Shown here piece after piece: positions 19,172-26,225 of a stretch of 64,000 nt of DNA (positions within the stretch are counted from its first letter, which is position 1; the number at the start of each line of letters is the position of its first letter). The notes under the pieces are model-generated. The model was given only the letters and a program-made list of their open reading frames with translations, ran no database searches and was not told the origin of the DNA. A program made the position numbers and the translations under genes. Origin of the DNA: Phycicoccus avicenniae_A (GTDB lineage: Bacteria; Actinomycetota; Actinomycetes; Actinomycetales; Dermatophilaceae); contig NZ_JBNVZV010000001.1 of assembly GCF_050496545.1 (NCBI RefSeq), forward strand, positions 124,001 through 188,000, in the 5' to 3' direction.

Positions 19172-19714
19172 TCAGCGGGCCAGGTGGGCGCGGACGGCGG
19201 CAACCCGCTCGGCCGGGCCCCCGACCACCTCGAGGACGTCCACCGTGCCCGGCACCAGCTCGGCATCGCCCACGAGGTCGAGCAGGCAGCGGTCGGTCTC
19301 CGCACGCAGCTCGAGGTCCTCCTCGGCCGGCACGTACAGGTCGCGGACACCCTCGAGCGGGAGCACCACGAGGAGGTCGGCGTGTGCCGTCGCCCGGGCC
19401 GTCAGGGTGCGCAGGGTCCCCATCGCCGTCGGTGACGGTGCCGGCCTGCCGAGCGCGGTCAGGGCGACGAGGTAGGCGAGCAGGTCGAGCGGGCCGCGCT
19501 CGAGGACGACGTCGTCGCCGAGCGCCGGGTCGAGGAGCCGCTCCGCCGCGATGTGCAGCTGCTCGACGAACGAGGCGGCCGACGCCGGGTCGCTCTCGTC
19601 CTCGACGAGCTCCCACGGGTCGCCGAGCAGCGCGTGGCCCGGGAGGGCGGCGCACAGGTCGGCCGCCAGCGTGGACTTGCCCGTGGCGTGGGTGCCGGAG
19701 ACGACGATGCGCAC
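19172..19714 (-). CDS. NadR-like P-loop kinase / AAA_28 ATPase
   Basis: 180 residues, one P-loop domain: Walker A VVSGTHATGKSTLAADL near the start, a Walker B-like VVLERGPLDLLAYL and a C-terminal DLLVVLPLEGVRDL segment. The small size and layout match AAA_28 / nicotinamide-riboside-kinase-like proteins that phosphorylate small metabolites; the substrate is not readable. GTG 19714 has TACCGT (19722-19727) 7 nt upstream: leaderless geometry. It is divergent from serB and convergent with the HdeD-like gene. Confidence 0.82.
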   Translation of the reverse strand: MRIVVSGTHATGKSTLAADLCAALPGHALLGDPWELVEDESDPASAASFVEQLHIAAERLLDPALGDDVVLERGPLDLLAYLVALTALGRPAPSPTAMGTLRTLTARATAHADLLVVLPLEGVRDLYVPAEEDLELRAETDRCLLDLVGDAELVPGTVDVLEVVGGPAERVAAVRAHLAR

Positions 19715-19796
19715 GAGCGCGACGGTACCGGTGGGCTGCGGTCCCGGTCCGCGGGCTCGGGCCGCCCCGGTGTCGGTGCGCGGTTAGCCTGCAGGA

Positions 19797-21029
19797 GTGC
19801 CCTCCCCCGAGACGCCGCCCCTCCCGCCGCAGCCCGACCCCCGGGCCCGCACCCTCCTCGTCTCGCTCTCCGGCCCGGACCGGCCGGGGGTGACCAAGGC
19901 CGTCTTCGAGGCCGCCTCCACGGTCGGCGCCGACGTCCTGGACGTCGAGCAGGTCGTCGTGCGGGGGCACCTCGCGCTCTCCGTGCTGCTCGCCCCCGTC
20001 CACGACGAGAACGTCCTCACCGACCGGCTGACCCGGGCCGGCCAGGCCATGGGCATGCACGTGACGCTCAGCGCCGGCCGGGGAGACAACCGGCCGCGGC
20101 GCACCGGGCGGGCCGCCGTCGTCGTCATGGGCGCCCCCCTGGAGACGCGTCACGTCGCGGCGGTCGCCGCCGAGGTCGCCGGCCACGGCGCCAACATCGA
20201 CCGCATCCGCCGGCTGTCCCGGTGGCCGGTGACCACCGTCGAGCTCGACGTCAGCGGCGCCGACGTGCCGCGGCTGCGCCGCGAGCTGGCGCTGGTCTCC
20301 TCGGCCACGGGGTGCGACGTCGCGGTGGCCCCCGCCGGCCTGGCCCGCCGCGGTGGACGGCTCGTCGTCATGGACGTCGACTCCACGCTCATCCAGGACG
20401 AGGTCATCGAGCTCATCGCGCAGCACGCGGGGACCGCCGCCGAGGTCGCCGAGGTCACCGAGCGGGCGATGCGCGGCGAGCTCGACTTCGCCGAGAGCCT
20501 GCACGCCCGGGTCGCCACGCTCGCCGGGCTCCCGGTCTCGGTCCTCGACGAGGTGCGGGAGTCGGTGCGGCTCACCCCGGGTGCGCGCACCCTGGTCCGC
20601 ACGCTGAAGTCGCTCGGCTTCACGGTGGCCCTGGTCTCGGGCGGGTTCGCCGAGGTCGTCGACCCCATCGGGGCCGACCTCGGTGTCGACCACGTGCGGG
20701 CCAACCGCCTCGAGGTCCGCGACGGGCTGCTCACCGGGCGGGTGGAGGGCGAGGTCGTCGACCGCGCCGCCAAGGCCTCGGCGCTGCGCGAGTTCGCCGC
20801 CCTCGAGGGCCTGCCCCTCGCGCGGACGGTGGCCATCGGGGACGGCGCCAACGACCTGGACATGCTCGGTGTCGCCGGGCTCGGGGTGGCCTTCAACGCC
20901 AAACCCGTCGTGCAGGCCCAGGCCGACACCGCCGTCAACGTGCCCTACCTCGACACCGTCCTCTTCCTCCTCGGCGTCAGCCGCGAGGAGATCGAGGACG
21001 CCGAGACCGGCGACCCCGCCGGCGTCTGA
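19797..21029 (+). CDS. serB: Phosphoserine phosphatase with N-terminal ACT domains
   Basis: 410 residues. Two ACT-type regulatory domains occupy about 1-180 (LLVSLSGPDRPGVTKAVFEAA, then AAVVVMGAPLETRHVAAVAAEVAGHGANIDRIRR). The HAD catalytic domain follows with VVMDVDSTLIQDE (nucleophile Asp), the S/T motif in LVSGGFAEV, the conserved Lys and GDGANDLDML for Mg2+. It hydrolyses phosphoserine, the last step of serine synthesis, and the ACT domains probably confer serine feedback. GTG 19797 has TAGCCT at 19785-19790 and a 6-nt spacer (leaderless). Confidence 0.96.
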   Translation: MPSPETPPLPPQPDPRARTLLVSLSGPDRPGVTKAVFEAASTVGADVLDVEQVVVRGHLALSVLLAPVHDENVLTDRLTRAGQAMGMHVTLSAGRGDNRPRRTGRAAVVVMGAPLETRHVAAVAAEVAGHGANIDRIRRLSRWPVTTVELDVSGADVPRLRRELALVSSATGCDVAVAPAGLARRGGRLVVMDVDSTLIQDEVIELIAQHAGTAAEVAEVTERAMRGELDFAESLHARVATLAGLPVSVLDEVRESVRLTPGARTLVRTLKSLGFTVALVSGGFAEVVDPIGADLGVDHVRANRLEVRDGLLTGRVEGEVVDRAAKASALREFAALEGLPLARTVAIGDGANDLDMLGVAGLGVAFNAKPVVQAQADTAVNVPYLDTVLFLLGVSREEIEDAETGDPAGV

Positions 21030-21041
21030 GCGTCAGGCGCC
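21021..21041. terminator. Hairpin over the convergent serB/fabI stop codons
   Basis: GGCGTCTGA-gcg-TCAGGCGCC forms a 9-bp stem with one G-T-type mismatch. It contains both stop codons, TGA of serB and TCA (TGA) of fabI. It is a candidate bidirectional terminator without a T-tract. Confidence 0.5.
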
Positions 21042-21791
21042 GATGGCGTGGTACCCGCCGTCGACGTGGATCATCTCGCCCGTGGTGGCCGGGAACCAGT
21101 CCGACAGCAGCGAGACGCAGGCCCGCGCGGTGGGCACGGCGTCGTTCACGTCCCAGCCGAGCGGCGCGCGGCTGCCCCAGGCCTCCTCGAACTGCTCGAA
21201 GCCCGGGATGGACTTCGCCGCGGTCGTGCGGATCGGGCCGGCGGCGACGATATTGCAGCGCACGCCCTTCGGCCCGAGGTCGCGGGCGAGGTAGCGGTTC
21301 GTGGACTCGAACGCCGCCTTGGCGACGCCCATCCAGTCGTAGACCGGCCACGCGAAGCGGGCGTCGAAGGTCAGGCCGACGACGCTGCCGCCCTCGGACA
21401 TCAGCGGCAGGGCCCCCTTGGCCAGGGCCGCGAGCGAGTAGGCGGAGACGTGCACGGCGGTCGAGACGTCCTCCCAGGTGGCCTCGAGGAAGTTGAAGGC
21501 CCCCTGCGGCGCGAACCCGATGGAGTGCAGGACGCCGTCGAGGTGCGGGACGTGCTCCCGGACGCGGTCGGGCAGCGCGGCGAGGTCCTCCTCGCTCGTG
21601 ACGTCGAGCTCGATGACCGGCGGCGTCTGCGGAAGGCGCCGGGCGATGGCCGTCGTGATCTTCGTCGTGCGACCGAAGGAGGTGAGCACGACCTCGGCCC
21701 CCTGTTCCTGGGCGAGCTTCGCGACGTGGAACGCGATCGAGGAGTCCATGAGGACACCGGTGATCAGGAGCTTCTTGCCCTCGAGCAGCAT
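21033..21791 (-). CDS. fabI: Enoyl-[acyl-carrier-protein] reductase
   Basis: 252 residues of the atypical SDR FabI/InhA fold: KKLLITGVLMDSSIAFHVAKLA at the NADH site, LDGVLHSIGFAPQG, and the catalytic Tyr/Lys pair in YDWMGVAKAAFES, with IRTTAAKSIPGF in the substrate loop. It reduces trans-2-enoyl-ACP in the fatty-acid cycle (FAS II) and is the target class of isoniazid and triclosan. It follows fabG with a 40-bp gap in the fabG-fabI order known from mycobacteria. Its 3' end converges on serB inside a hairpin. Confidence 0.96.
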   Translation of the reverse strand: MLLEGKKLLITGVLMDSSIAFHVAKLAQEQGAEVVLTSFGRTTKITTAIARRLPQTPPVIELDVTSEEDLAALPDRVREHVPHLDGVLHSIGFAPQGAFNFLEATWEDVSTAVHVSAYSLAALAKGALPLMSEGGSVVGLTFDARFAWPVYDWMGVAKAAFESTNRYLARDLGPKGVRCNIVAAGPIRTTAAKSIPGFEQFEEAWGSRAPLGWDVNDAVPTARACVSLLSDWFPATTGEMIHVDGGYHAIGA

Positions 21792-21831
21792 GTCTGGCCT
21801 TTCGGTGGTGGGTCGGACGTCAGGCGTCGGG

Positions 21832-22545
21832 TCAGTGGCCCATGCCGAGGCCGCCGTCGACCGGGATGACGGCGCCCGAGACGTACGCGGCCTCCGGGGA
21901 GGCGAGGAAGCGCACCACGCCGGCGACCTCCTCGGTGGTCGCGAAGCGCCCGGCGGGGATCGCGGACTTGTACGTCTTCTGGGTGTCCTCGGGCAGCGCG
22001 GCGGTCATGTCGGTCTCGATGAAGCCCGGCGCGACGACGTTGGCGGTGATGCCCCGCCCACCGAGCTCGCGGGTGACCGAGCGGGCCAGGCCGACGAGGC
22101 CGGCCTTGCTCGCAGCGTAGTTGGCCTGTCCCGGACCGCCGTACAGCCCGACGACGCTGGAGATGAGGATGATCCGCCCGCGGCGCAGCCGGATCATGCC
22201 CTTGCTCGCGCGGCGCACGCAGCGGAAGGCGCCGGTGAGGTTGGTCTCGAGGACGCTGTCGAAGTCCTCGTCGCTCATCCGCATGAGCAGGCCGTCCTTG
22301 GTGATGCCCGCGTTGGCGACGAGCACCTCGACCGGTCCCCCGAGCTTCTCCTCGGCCTCGGTGAACGCGGCGTCGACCGAGGCGGTGTCGGTGACGTCGC
22401 AGCGGACCCCCTCGAGGCCCTCCGGCGGCTCGCCGCTGCGGTGGGTGACGACGACGCGGTCGCCGGCCTGCGCGAACGAGCGGGCGATCGCCAGGCCGAT
22501 GCCGCGGTTGCCGCCGGTGACGAGGACGGTGCGGGGGTCGCTCAT
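21832..22545 (-). CDS. fabG: 3-oxoacyl-[acyl-carrier-protein] reductase
   Basis: 237 residues, classical short-chain dehydrogenase: cofactor motif VTGGNRGIGLAIA, NAG motif in LVANAGITKDGLLMR, the Ser of SVVGLYGGPGQANYAASKAGL with catalytic Tyr and Lys in YAASK. It reduces 3-oxoacyl-ACP to 3-hydroxyacyl-ACP using NADPH. The start at 22545 has TAGGTT (22553-22558) 7 nt upstream (leaderless geometry). It forms the first gene of the fabG-fabI operon and is divergent from the DUF3099 gene. Confidence 0.95.
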   Translation of the reverse strand: MSDPRTVLVTGGNRGIGLAIARSFAQAGDRVVVTHRSGEPPEGLEGVRCDVTDTASVDAAFTEAEEKLGGPVEVLVANAGITKDGLLMRMSDEDFDSVLETNLTGAFRCVRRASKGMIRLRRGRIILISSVVGLYGGPGQANYAASKAGLVGLARSVTRELGGRGITANVVAPGFIETDMTAALPEDTQKTYKSAIPAGRFATTEEVAGVVRFLASPEAAYVSGAVIPVDGGLGMGH

Positions 22546-22606
22546 GCTGTCGAACCTAGTGGACTACCCAGCGGTAGCCGGACAGCCGCGGACGTATGGT
22601 GGACGG

Positions 22607-22960
22607 GTGCCCACGACCCGCCACCGCGACACCGACGCCCAGTCGGTCACGACCGCGGCGGAGTCCCGGGAGGCCGACCAGCGGCACCGGATGCGGCAGT
22701 ACCTCGGCACGATGACGCTGCGCACGGTCTGCTTCGTCCTGGCCGTCGTCATCGACGACTGGTACCGCTGGGTCTTCGCCCTCGGCGCGGTCGTCCTGCC
22801 GTTCATCGCCGTCGTGGCGGTCAACGCCGTCGCCCCCCGGGTCCGTGGCCGCCGGACCCCGGTGACACCGTCCGTCGACCCGACGCCGTTGCTCACCGAC
22901 CGCGGGTACGTGCACGTGCCGAGCACCGTGCGCCACCCCGAGGACGAGCGCCGCGGCTGA
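22607..22960 (+). CDS. DUF3099 family membrane protein
   Basis: 117 residues. A basic, polar N-terminus (about 1-35) is followed by two membrane helices (about 38-80, TMTLRTVCFVLAVVI and VFALGAVVLPFIAVVAVNAVA) and a short polar tail. The arrangement M-R-Q-Y-L-x-x-M-x-x-R-x-x-C matches DUF3099, widespread in actinobacteria and of unknown function. GTG 22607 is preferred to upstream in-frame codons because TATGGT at 22595-22600 with a 6-nt spacer marks a leaderless start. It converges on moaA within a perfect 18-bp palindrome. Confidence 0.88.
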   Translation: MPTTRHRDTDAQSVTTAAESREADQRHRMRQYLGTMTLRTVCFVLAVVIDDWYRWVFALGAVVLPFIAVVAVNAVAPRVRGRRTPVTPSVDPTPLLTDRGYVHVPSTVRHPEDERRG

Positions 22961-22970
22961 GCTCAGCCGC
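22953..22970. terminator. Perfect 18-bp palindrome over the DUF3099/moaA stop codons
   Basis: GCGGCTGAGCTCAGCCGC is a perfect 18-bp palindrome that contains the TGA of the plus-strand DUF3099 gene (22958-22960) and the TGA of the minus-strand moaA (22963-22965). It is a candidate bidirectional terminator; no T-tract follows. Confidence 0.5.
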
Positions 22971-23964
22971 CGATGGCCGACATCGGCCGGTCCGGCTGCT
23001 CGAAGTCCGGGCGGTCGATGCCGTGGCCGGGCTTCTTGGCCCACATCTCCCCGACCACGAGCTCGGCGAGCTCGGTGTCGGTGGCGCCCTCGCGCAGCGG
23101 GCCGCGCAGGTCGACCTCGGAGCGGGCGAAGAGGCAGTTGCGCAGCTGGCCGTCGGCGGTGAGCCGGACGCGGTCGCACGCCGCGCAGAACGGGGCGGTG
23201 ACGCTGGCGATGACCCCGACGGTCTCGGGGCCGCCGTCGACGTGGAAGAGCTCGGCGGGTGCGCTGCCGCGCCCCTCGACCGGGGTGAGCCGGAACCGCT
23301 CGCCGAGCCGCTCGAGGATCTCGGCCTGCGACACCATCTGCGAGCGGTCCCAGGCGTGCTGGGCGTCCAGGGGCATCTGCTCGATGAACCGCAGCGCGTA
23401 GCCGCGGTCGAGGCACCACTGGAGGAGGTCGGCGACGCCGTCGTCGTTGACGCCGCGCATCGCGACCGCGTTGACCTTGACGGGGGTCAGCCCGGCGTCG
23501 GCGGCGGCCTTGAGCCCGGCCTCGACGTCCTCGAAGCGGTCGCGGCGGGTGAGGTCGCGGAACTGCTGCGGGTCGACGGTGTCGAGGCTGATGTTGACGC
23601 GGTCCAGGCCGGCCGCGGCGAGCGGTGCGGCGAGGCGGTCGAGGCCGACACCGTTGGTGGTCATCGCGATGCGCGGGCGCGGCTCGAGCGCGGCGATGCC
23701 CTGCACGACGTGCACGAGGCTGCGCCGCAGCAGGGGCTCACCGCCGGTGAGCCGGACGTTGGTGACGCCGAGCCCGACCATGATCCGCACGAGCCGCACG
23801 AGCTCGTCGTCGGTGAGCATCTCGGGCTTGGCCATCCAGTCCAGGCCCTCGGCGGGCATGCAGTAGGTGCAGCGCAGGTTGCACCGGTCGGTGACCGAGA
23901 CACGCAGGTCCCGCCCGACGCGGCCGAAGCGGTCGAGGAGGCGAGGGGTGGGGAGGTCGGTCAT
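22963..23964 (-). CDS. moaA: GTP 3',8-cyclase
   Basis: 333 residues, radical-SAM enzyme of molybdenum-cofactor synthesis. The N-terminal [4Fe-4S] site is in CNLRCTYCMP, the SAM-binding TGGEPLLRRSLV follows, and the C-terminal cluster sits in FCAACDRVRLTADGQLRNC. The protein ends in Gly-Gly (SAIGG), the conserved C-terminal pair needed for MoaA activity. It converts GTP to 3',8-cyclo-GTP, then MoaC makes cPMP. ATG 23964 has TACGCT (23973-23978) 8 nt upstream. It is divergent from SURF1 over just 33 bp. Confidence 0.96.
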   Translation of the reverse strand: MTDLPTPRLLDRFGRVGRDLRVSVTDRCNLRCTYCMPAEGLDWMAKPEMLTDDELVRLVRIMVGLGVTNVRLTGGEPLLRRSLVHVVQGIAALEPRPRIAMTTNGVGLDRLAAPLAAAGLDRVNISLDTVDPQQFRDLTRRDRFEDVEAGLKAAADAGLTPVKVNAVAMRGVNDDGVADLLQWCLDRGYALRFIEQMPLDAQHAWDRSQMVSQAEILERLGERFRLTPVEGRGSAPAELFHVDGGPETVGVIASVTAPFCAACDRVRLTADGQLRNCLFARSEVDLRGPLREGATDTELAELVVGEMWAKKPGHGIDRPDFEQPDRPMSAIGG

Positions 23965-23972
23965 ATCGTCAC

Positions 23973-23991
23973 AGCGTACGTCCCGTAGCGT
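23973..23991. promoter_or_regulatory. Back-to-back -10 elements of moaA and the SURF1 gene
   Basis: TACGCT on the minus strand (23973-23978, moaA) and TAGCGT on the plus strand (23986-23991, SURF1) fit within a 33-bp gap between start codons. Each promoter's -35 area would lie across the other gene's start. Confidence 0.55.
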
Positions 23992-23997
23992 GGAAGT

Positions 23998-24783
23998 GTG
24001 CTGCGCCGGATCGTCTCGCCCCGATGGCTCGGCGCCCTCCTCCTCGCCGCGCTGTTCGCCGTGGCGGCCTACCACCTCGGGTTCTGGCAGTACCACCGCC
24101 ACGAGGCCAAGGTGGAGCGCAACGCCCTCCTCGACGAGCACTACCGCGCCACGCCCGTGCCCGTCACCGACGTCCTCGACGGCGGGGTCGCGCCGGGCGA
24201 GCTGTGGACCCGGGTGACGGTGACGGGCACGTACGTCGAGGGGCCGCTCTTCGTCCGGGGTCGCCCCAACGACGGCTCGGTCGGCCTCGAGGTGCTCTGG
24301 GCGCTGCGCCCGGACGGCGGGGGAACCGACGTGCTCGTCGACCGCGGGTGGGTCCCGGCGTCCGAGCGCGGCGCGAGCGTCCTGCCGGACGTGCCGGCCG
24401 CCCCGACCGGTCCGGTGACCGTGGTCGGCTGGGCGCGCACCGGCGAGGCATCCCGGGACAAGGCGCCGGCGCCGGGGCAGATCGCCAACCTCTCGGTGCG
24501 CGACGCCGCCCGCGCGCTCGGCACGACCCTGCTGCCGGGGTACGTGCTGCTGGAGTCCGAGCGGCTGCCGGACGGTTCGCAGCCCGCGCGCCCGCAGGCC
24601 CTCGCTCCCCCGGACCGCAGCCTCGGCCCGCACCTCGCCTACGCCTACCAGTGGTGGATGTCGACCGTGCTCGGGTTCGTCCTCGTCGGCTTCGGGGTGC
24701 GGCGCGAGGAGCGGCTCAGCGACCCGGCGAAGTACCCCCCGAAGCCCAAGAAGGTCCGCATCTGGGACGAGGAGGACGGCTGA
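23998..24783 (+). CDS. SURF1 family cytochrome c oxidase biogenesis protein
   Basis: 261 residues. One membrane helix near the N-terminus (about 10-30, WLGALLLAALFAVAAYHLGFWQYHRHEAK), a long exterior domain with VTVTGTYVEGPLFVRGRPN and ALRPDGGGTDVLVDRGWVPA, and a second helix near the end (about 218-240, WWMSTVLGFVLVGFGVRREER). This is the SURF1 plan; the family assists heme a insertion into cytochrome oxidase. GTG 23998 has TAGCGT at 23986-23991 and a 6-nt spacer. The window also holds heme A synthase and CtaB, consistent with an aa3-type oxidase. Confidence 0.93.
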   Translation: MLRRIVSPRWLGALLLAALFAVAAYHLGFWQYHRHEAKVERNALLDEHYRATPVPVTDVLDGGVAPGELWTRVTVTGTYVEGPLFVRGRPNDGSVGLEVLWALRPDGGGTDVLVDRGWVPASERGASVLPDVPAAPTGPVTVVGWARTGEASRDKAPAPGQIANLSVRDAARALGTTLLPGYVLLESERLPDGSQPARPQALAPPDRSLGPHLAYAYQWWMSTVLGFVLVGFGVRREERLSDPAKYPPKPKKVRIWDEEDG

Positions 24784-24849
24784 GCCCGGCCTGTCGACCC
24801 CGCGCACCGTTCCCGGCGCGCGCCCAGCCGGCTGTGGCAGGGTCCGGGC

Positions 24850-26211
24850 ATGACCGATGCGCCCTCCCCCCAGGACCGGCCGGATGACCGCGGCACGCTG
24901 ATCGTCGGCTCCCTCCTGACGGCCTTCGAACCCCTGATGGAGGCCGACCCGCACGGCTTCCGCACGAAGTTCCGCAAGATGGCCCGCGACCCGTTCGCGT
25001 TCTACCGCGGCTCGGCGTGCCTGTTCTACGCCGACGTCGGCAAGGGCGGCCGGTACGCCGACTTCGACGAGCGCTGGGTCGACGAGGAGTCGGCGCGCGT
25101 GTGGATCCAGGGTGACCTGCACGCCGAGAACTTCGGCACCTACCTCGACGCCGACGGCCGGCTCGTCTTCGACGTCAACGACTTCGACGAGGCCTACCTC
25201 GGCCACTGGACGTGGGACCTCGCCCGGTTCTGCGCCAGCCTGAACCTCCTGTGCTGGCAGAAGGCGCTCCCCGACGAGGTCGTCGACGACCTCGTCGCCG
25301 CGTACGTGCGCGCCTACGCCGACCAGGTCGAGCACTACCGGCAGGTCGCGGACGACACCGAGTGGGCGCTGACCCTCGACACCGCCGAGGGGGCCGCCCT
25401 CGACGCGCTGCACCGCGCCAAGCTCTCGACCCGCGTCGAGCTGCTGGAGTCGATGACCGTCGTCGAGGACTTCCGGCGCCGCTTCGCCGACGGGCCCGGC
25501 GTGCGCCGGCTCGAGGAGGACGAGGAGCAGGCCGTCAGGGCGGCGTTCGCCGAGTACCGGCACACCCTCCCGACGCTGCGCCAGGACGCCGTGACCTTCG
25601 ACGTGCTCGACGTCGTGGGCCGCTCGGGCTTCGGCATCGGCAGCGCCGGCCTGCCCGCCTACAGCGTCCTCATCGAGGGCTTCACGCAAGCGCTCGACAA
25701 CGACGTCGTGCTCTCGATGAAGCAGGGCAACATCGCCGCCCCGAGCCGGGTCGTACGCGACGAGCAGGGCGAGGGGTACTTCGACCACCACGGCCACCGG
25801 ACGGCGATCTCGCAGCGGGCGCTGCAGGCCCACGCCGACCGCTTCCTCGGCTGGACCTCGCTGCCCGGCGCGGACGGCCCGGTCGGCTACGTCGTCAGCG
25901 AGGTCTCTCCGTACGAGGCGGACCTGTCGTGGGACGACGTCACCGAGCCCGACGACCTCGGCGTCCTCGTGCCCCAGCTCGGCCGGGCCACGGCCAAGAT
26001 CCACTGCGTCGCGGACAGCGAGTCCGACCAGGACCTCGTGACGGTCAGCGTCGAGGAGGCGGTCGGGCGCGCGGTGGGTGGCGACGTCGACGGGCTCGTG
26101 GAGACGATGGTCGGCTTCGCGCGCGAGTACTCGGAGCGGGCCCGCGAGGACCACCGGCTCTTCGTCGACGCGTTCCGGGGCGGCGCCTTCGAGCACGTCG
26201 CCCCGGCCTGA
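24850..26211 (+). CDS. DUF2252 family protein
   Basis: 453 residues. The protein-kinase-like motifs of DUF2252 are visible: FYRGSACLFY, GDLHAENFGTYLDADG (GDxHxxNFG), and FDVNDFDEAYLGHWTWDLARFCASL, which resemble the catalytic and metal-binding loops of aminoglycoside-phosphotransferase-like kinases. A phosphotransferase activity is plausible but unproven, and no substrate is known. ATG 24850 has CAGGGT at 24838-24843 with a 6-nt spacer. It converges on the ABC exporter gene, and both stops lie in a CTGAG-N8-CTCAG repeat. Confidence 0.9.
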   Translation: MTDAPSPQDRPDDRGTLIVGSLLTAFEPLMEADPHGFRTKFRKMARDPFAFYRGSACLFYADVGKGGRYADFDERWVDEESARVWIQGDLHAENFGTYLDADGRLVFDVNDFDEAYLGHWTWDLARFCASLNLLCWQKALPDEVVDDLVAAYVRAYADQVEHYRQVADDTEWALTLDTAEGAALDALHRAKLSTRVELLESMTVVEDFRRRFADGPGVRRLEEDEEQAVRAAFAEYRHTLPTLRQDAVTFDVLDVVGRSGFGIGSAGLPAYSVLIEGFTQALDNDVVLSMKQGNIAAPSRVVRDEQGEGYFDHHGHRTAISQRALQAHADRFLGWTSLPGADGPVGYVVSEVSPYEADLSWDDVTEPDDLGVLVPQLGRATAKIHCVADSESDQDLVTVSVEEAVGRAVGGDVDGLVETMVGFAREYSERAREDHRLFVDAFRGGAFEHVAPA

Positions 26212-26225
26212 GCCGGGTCGCTCAG
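26202..26225. terminator. Inverted repeat over DUF2252/ABC exporter stop codons
   Basis: CCCGGC-ctga-GCCGGG (26202-26217) overlaps CTGAG-N8-CTCAG (26208-26225). Both stop codons lie in the repeat, so it may terminate both convergent genes. Confidence 0.4.
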
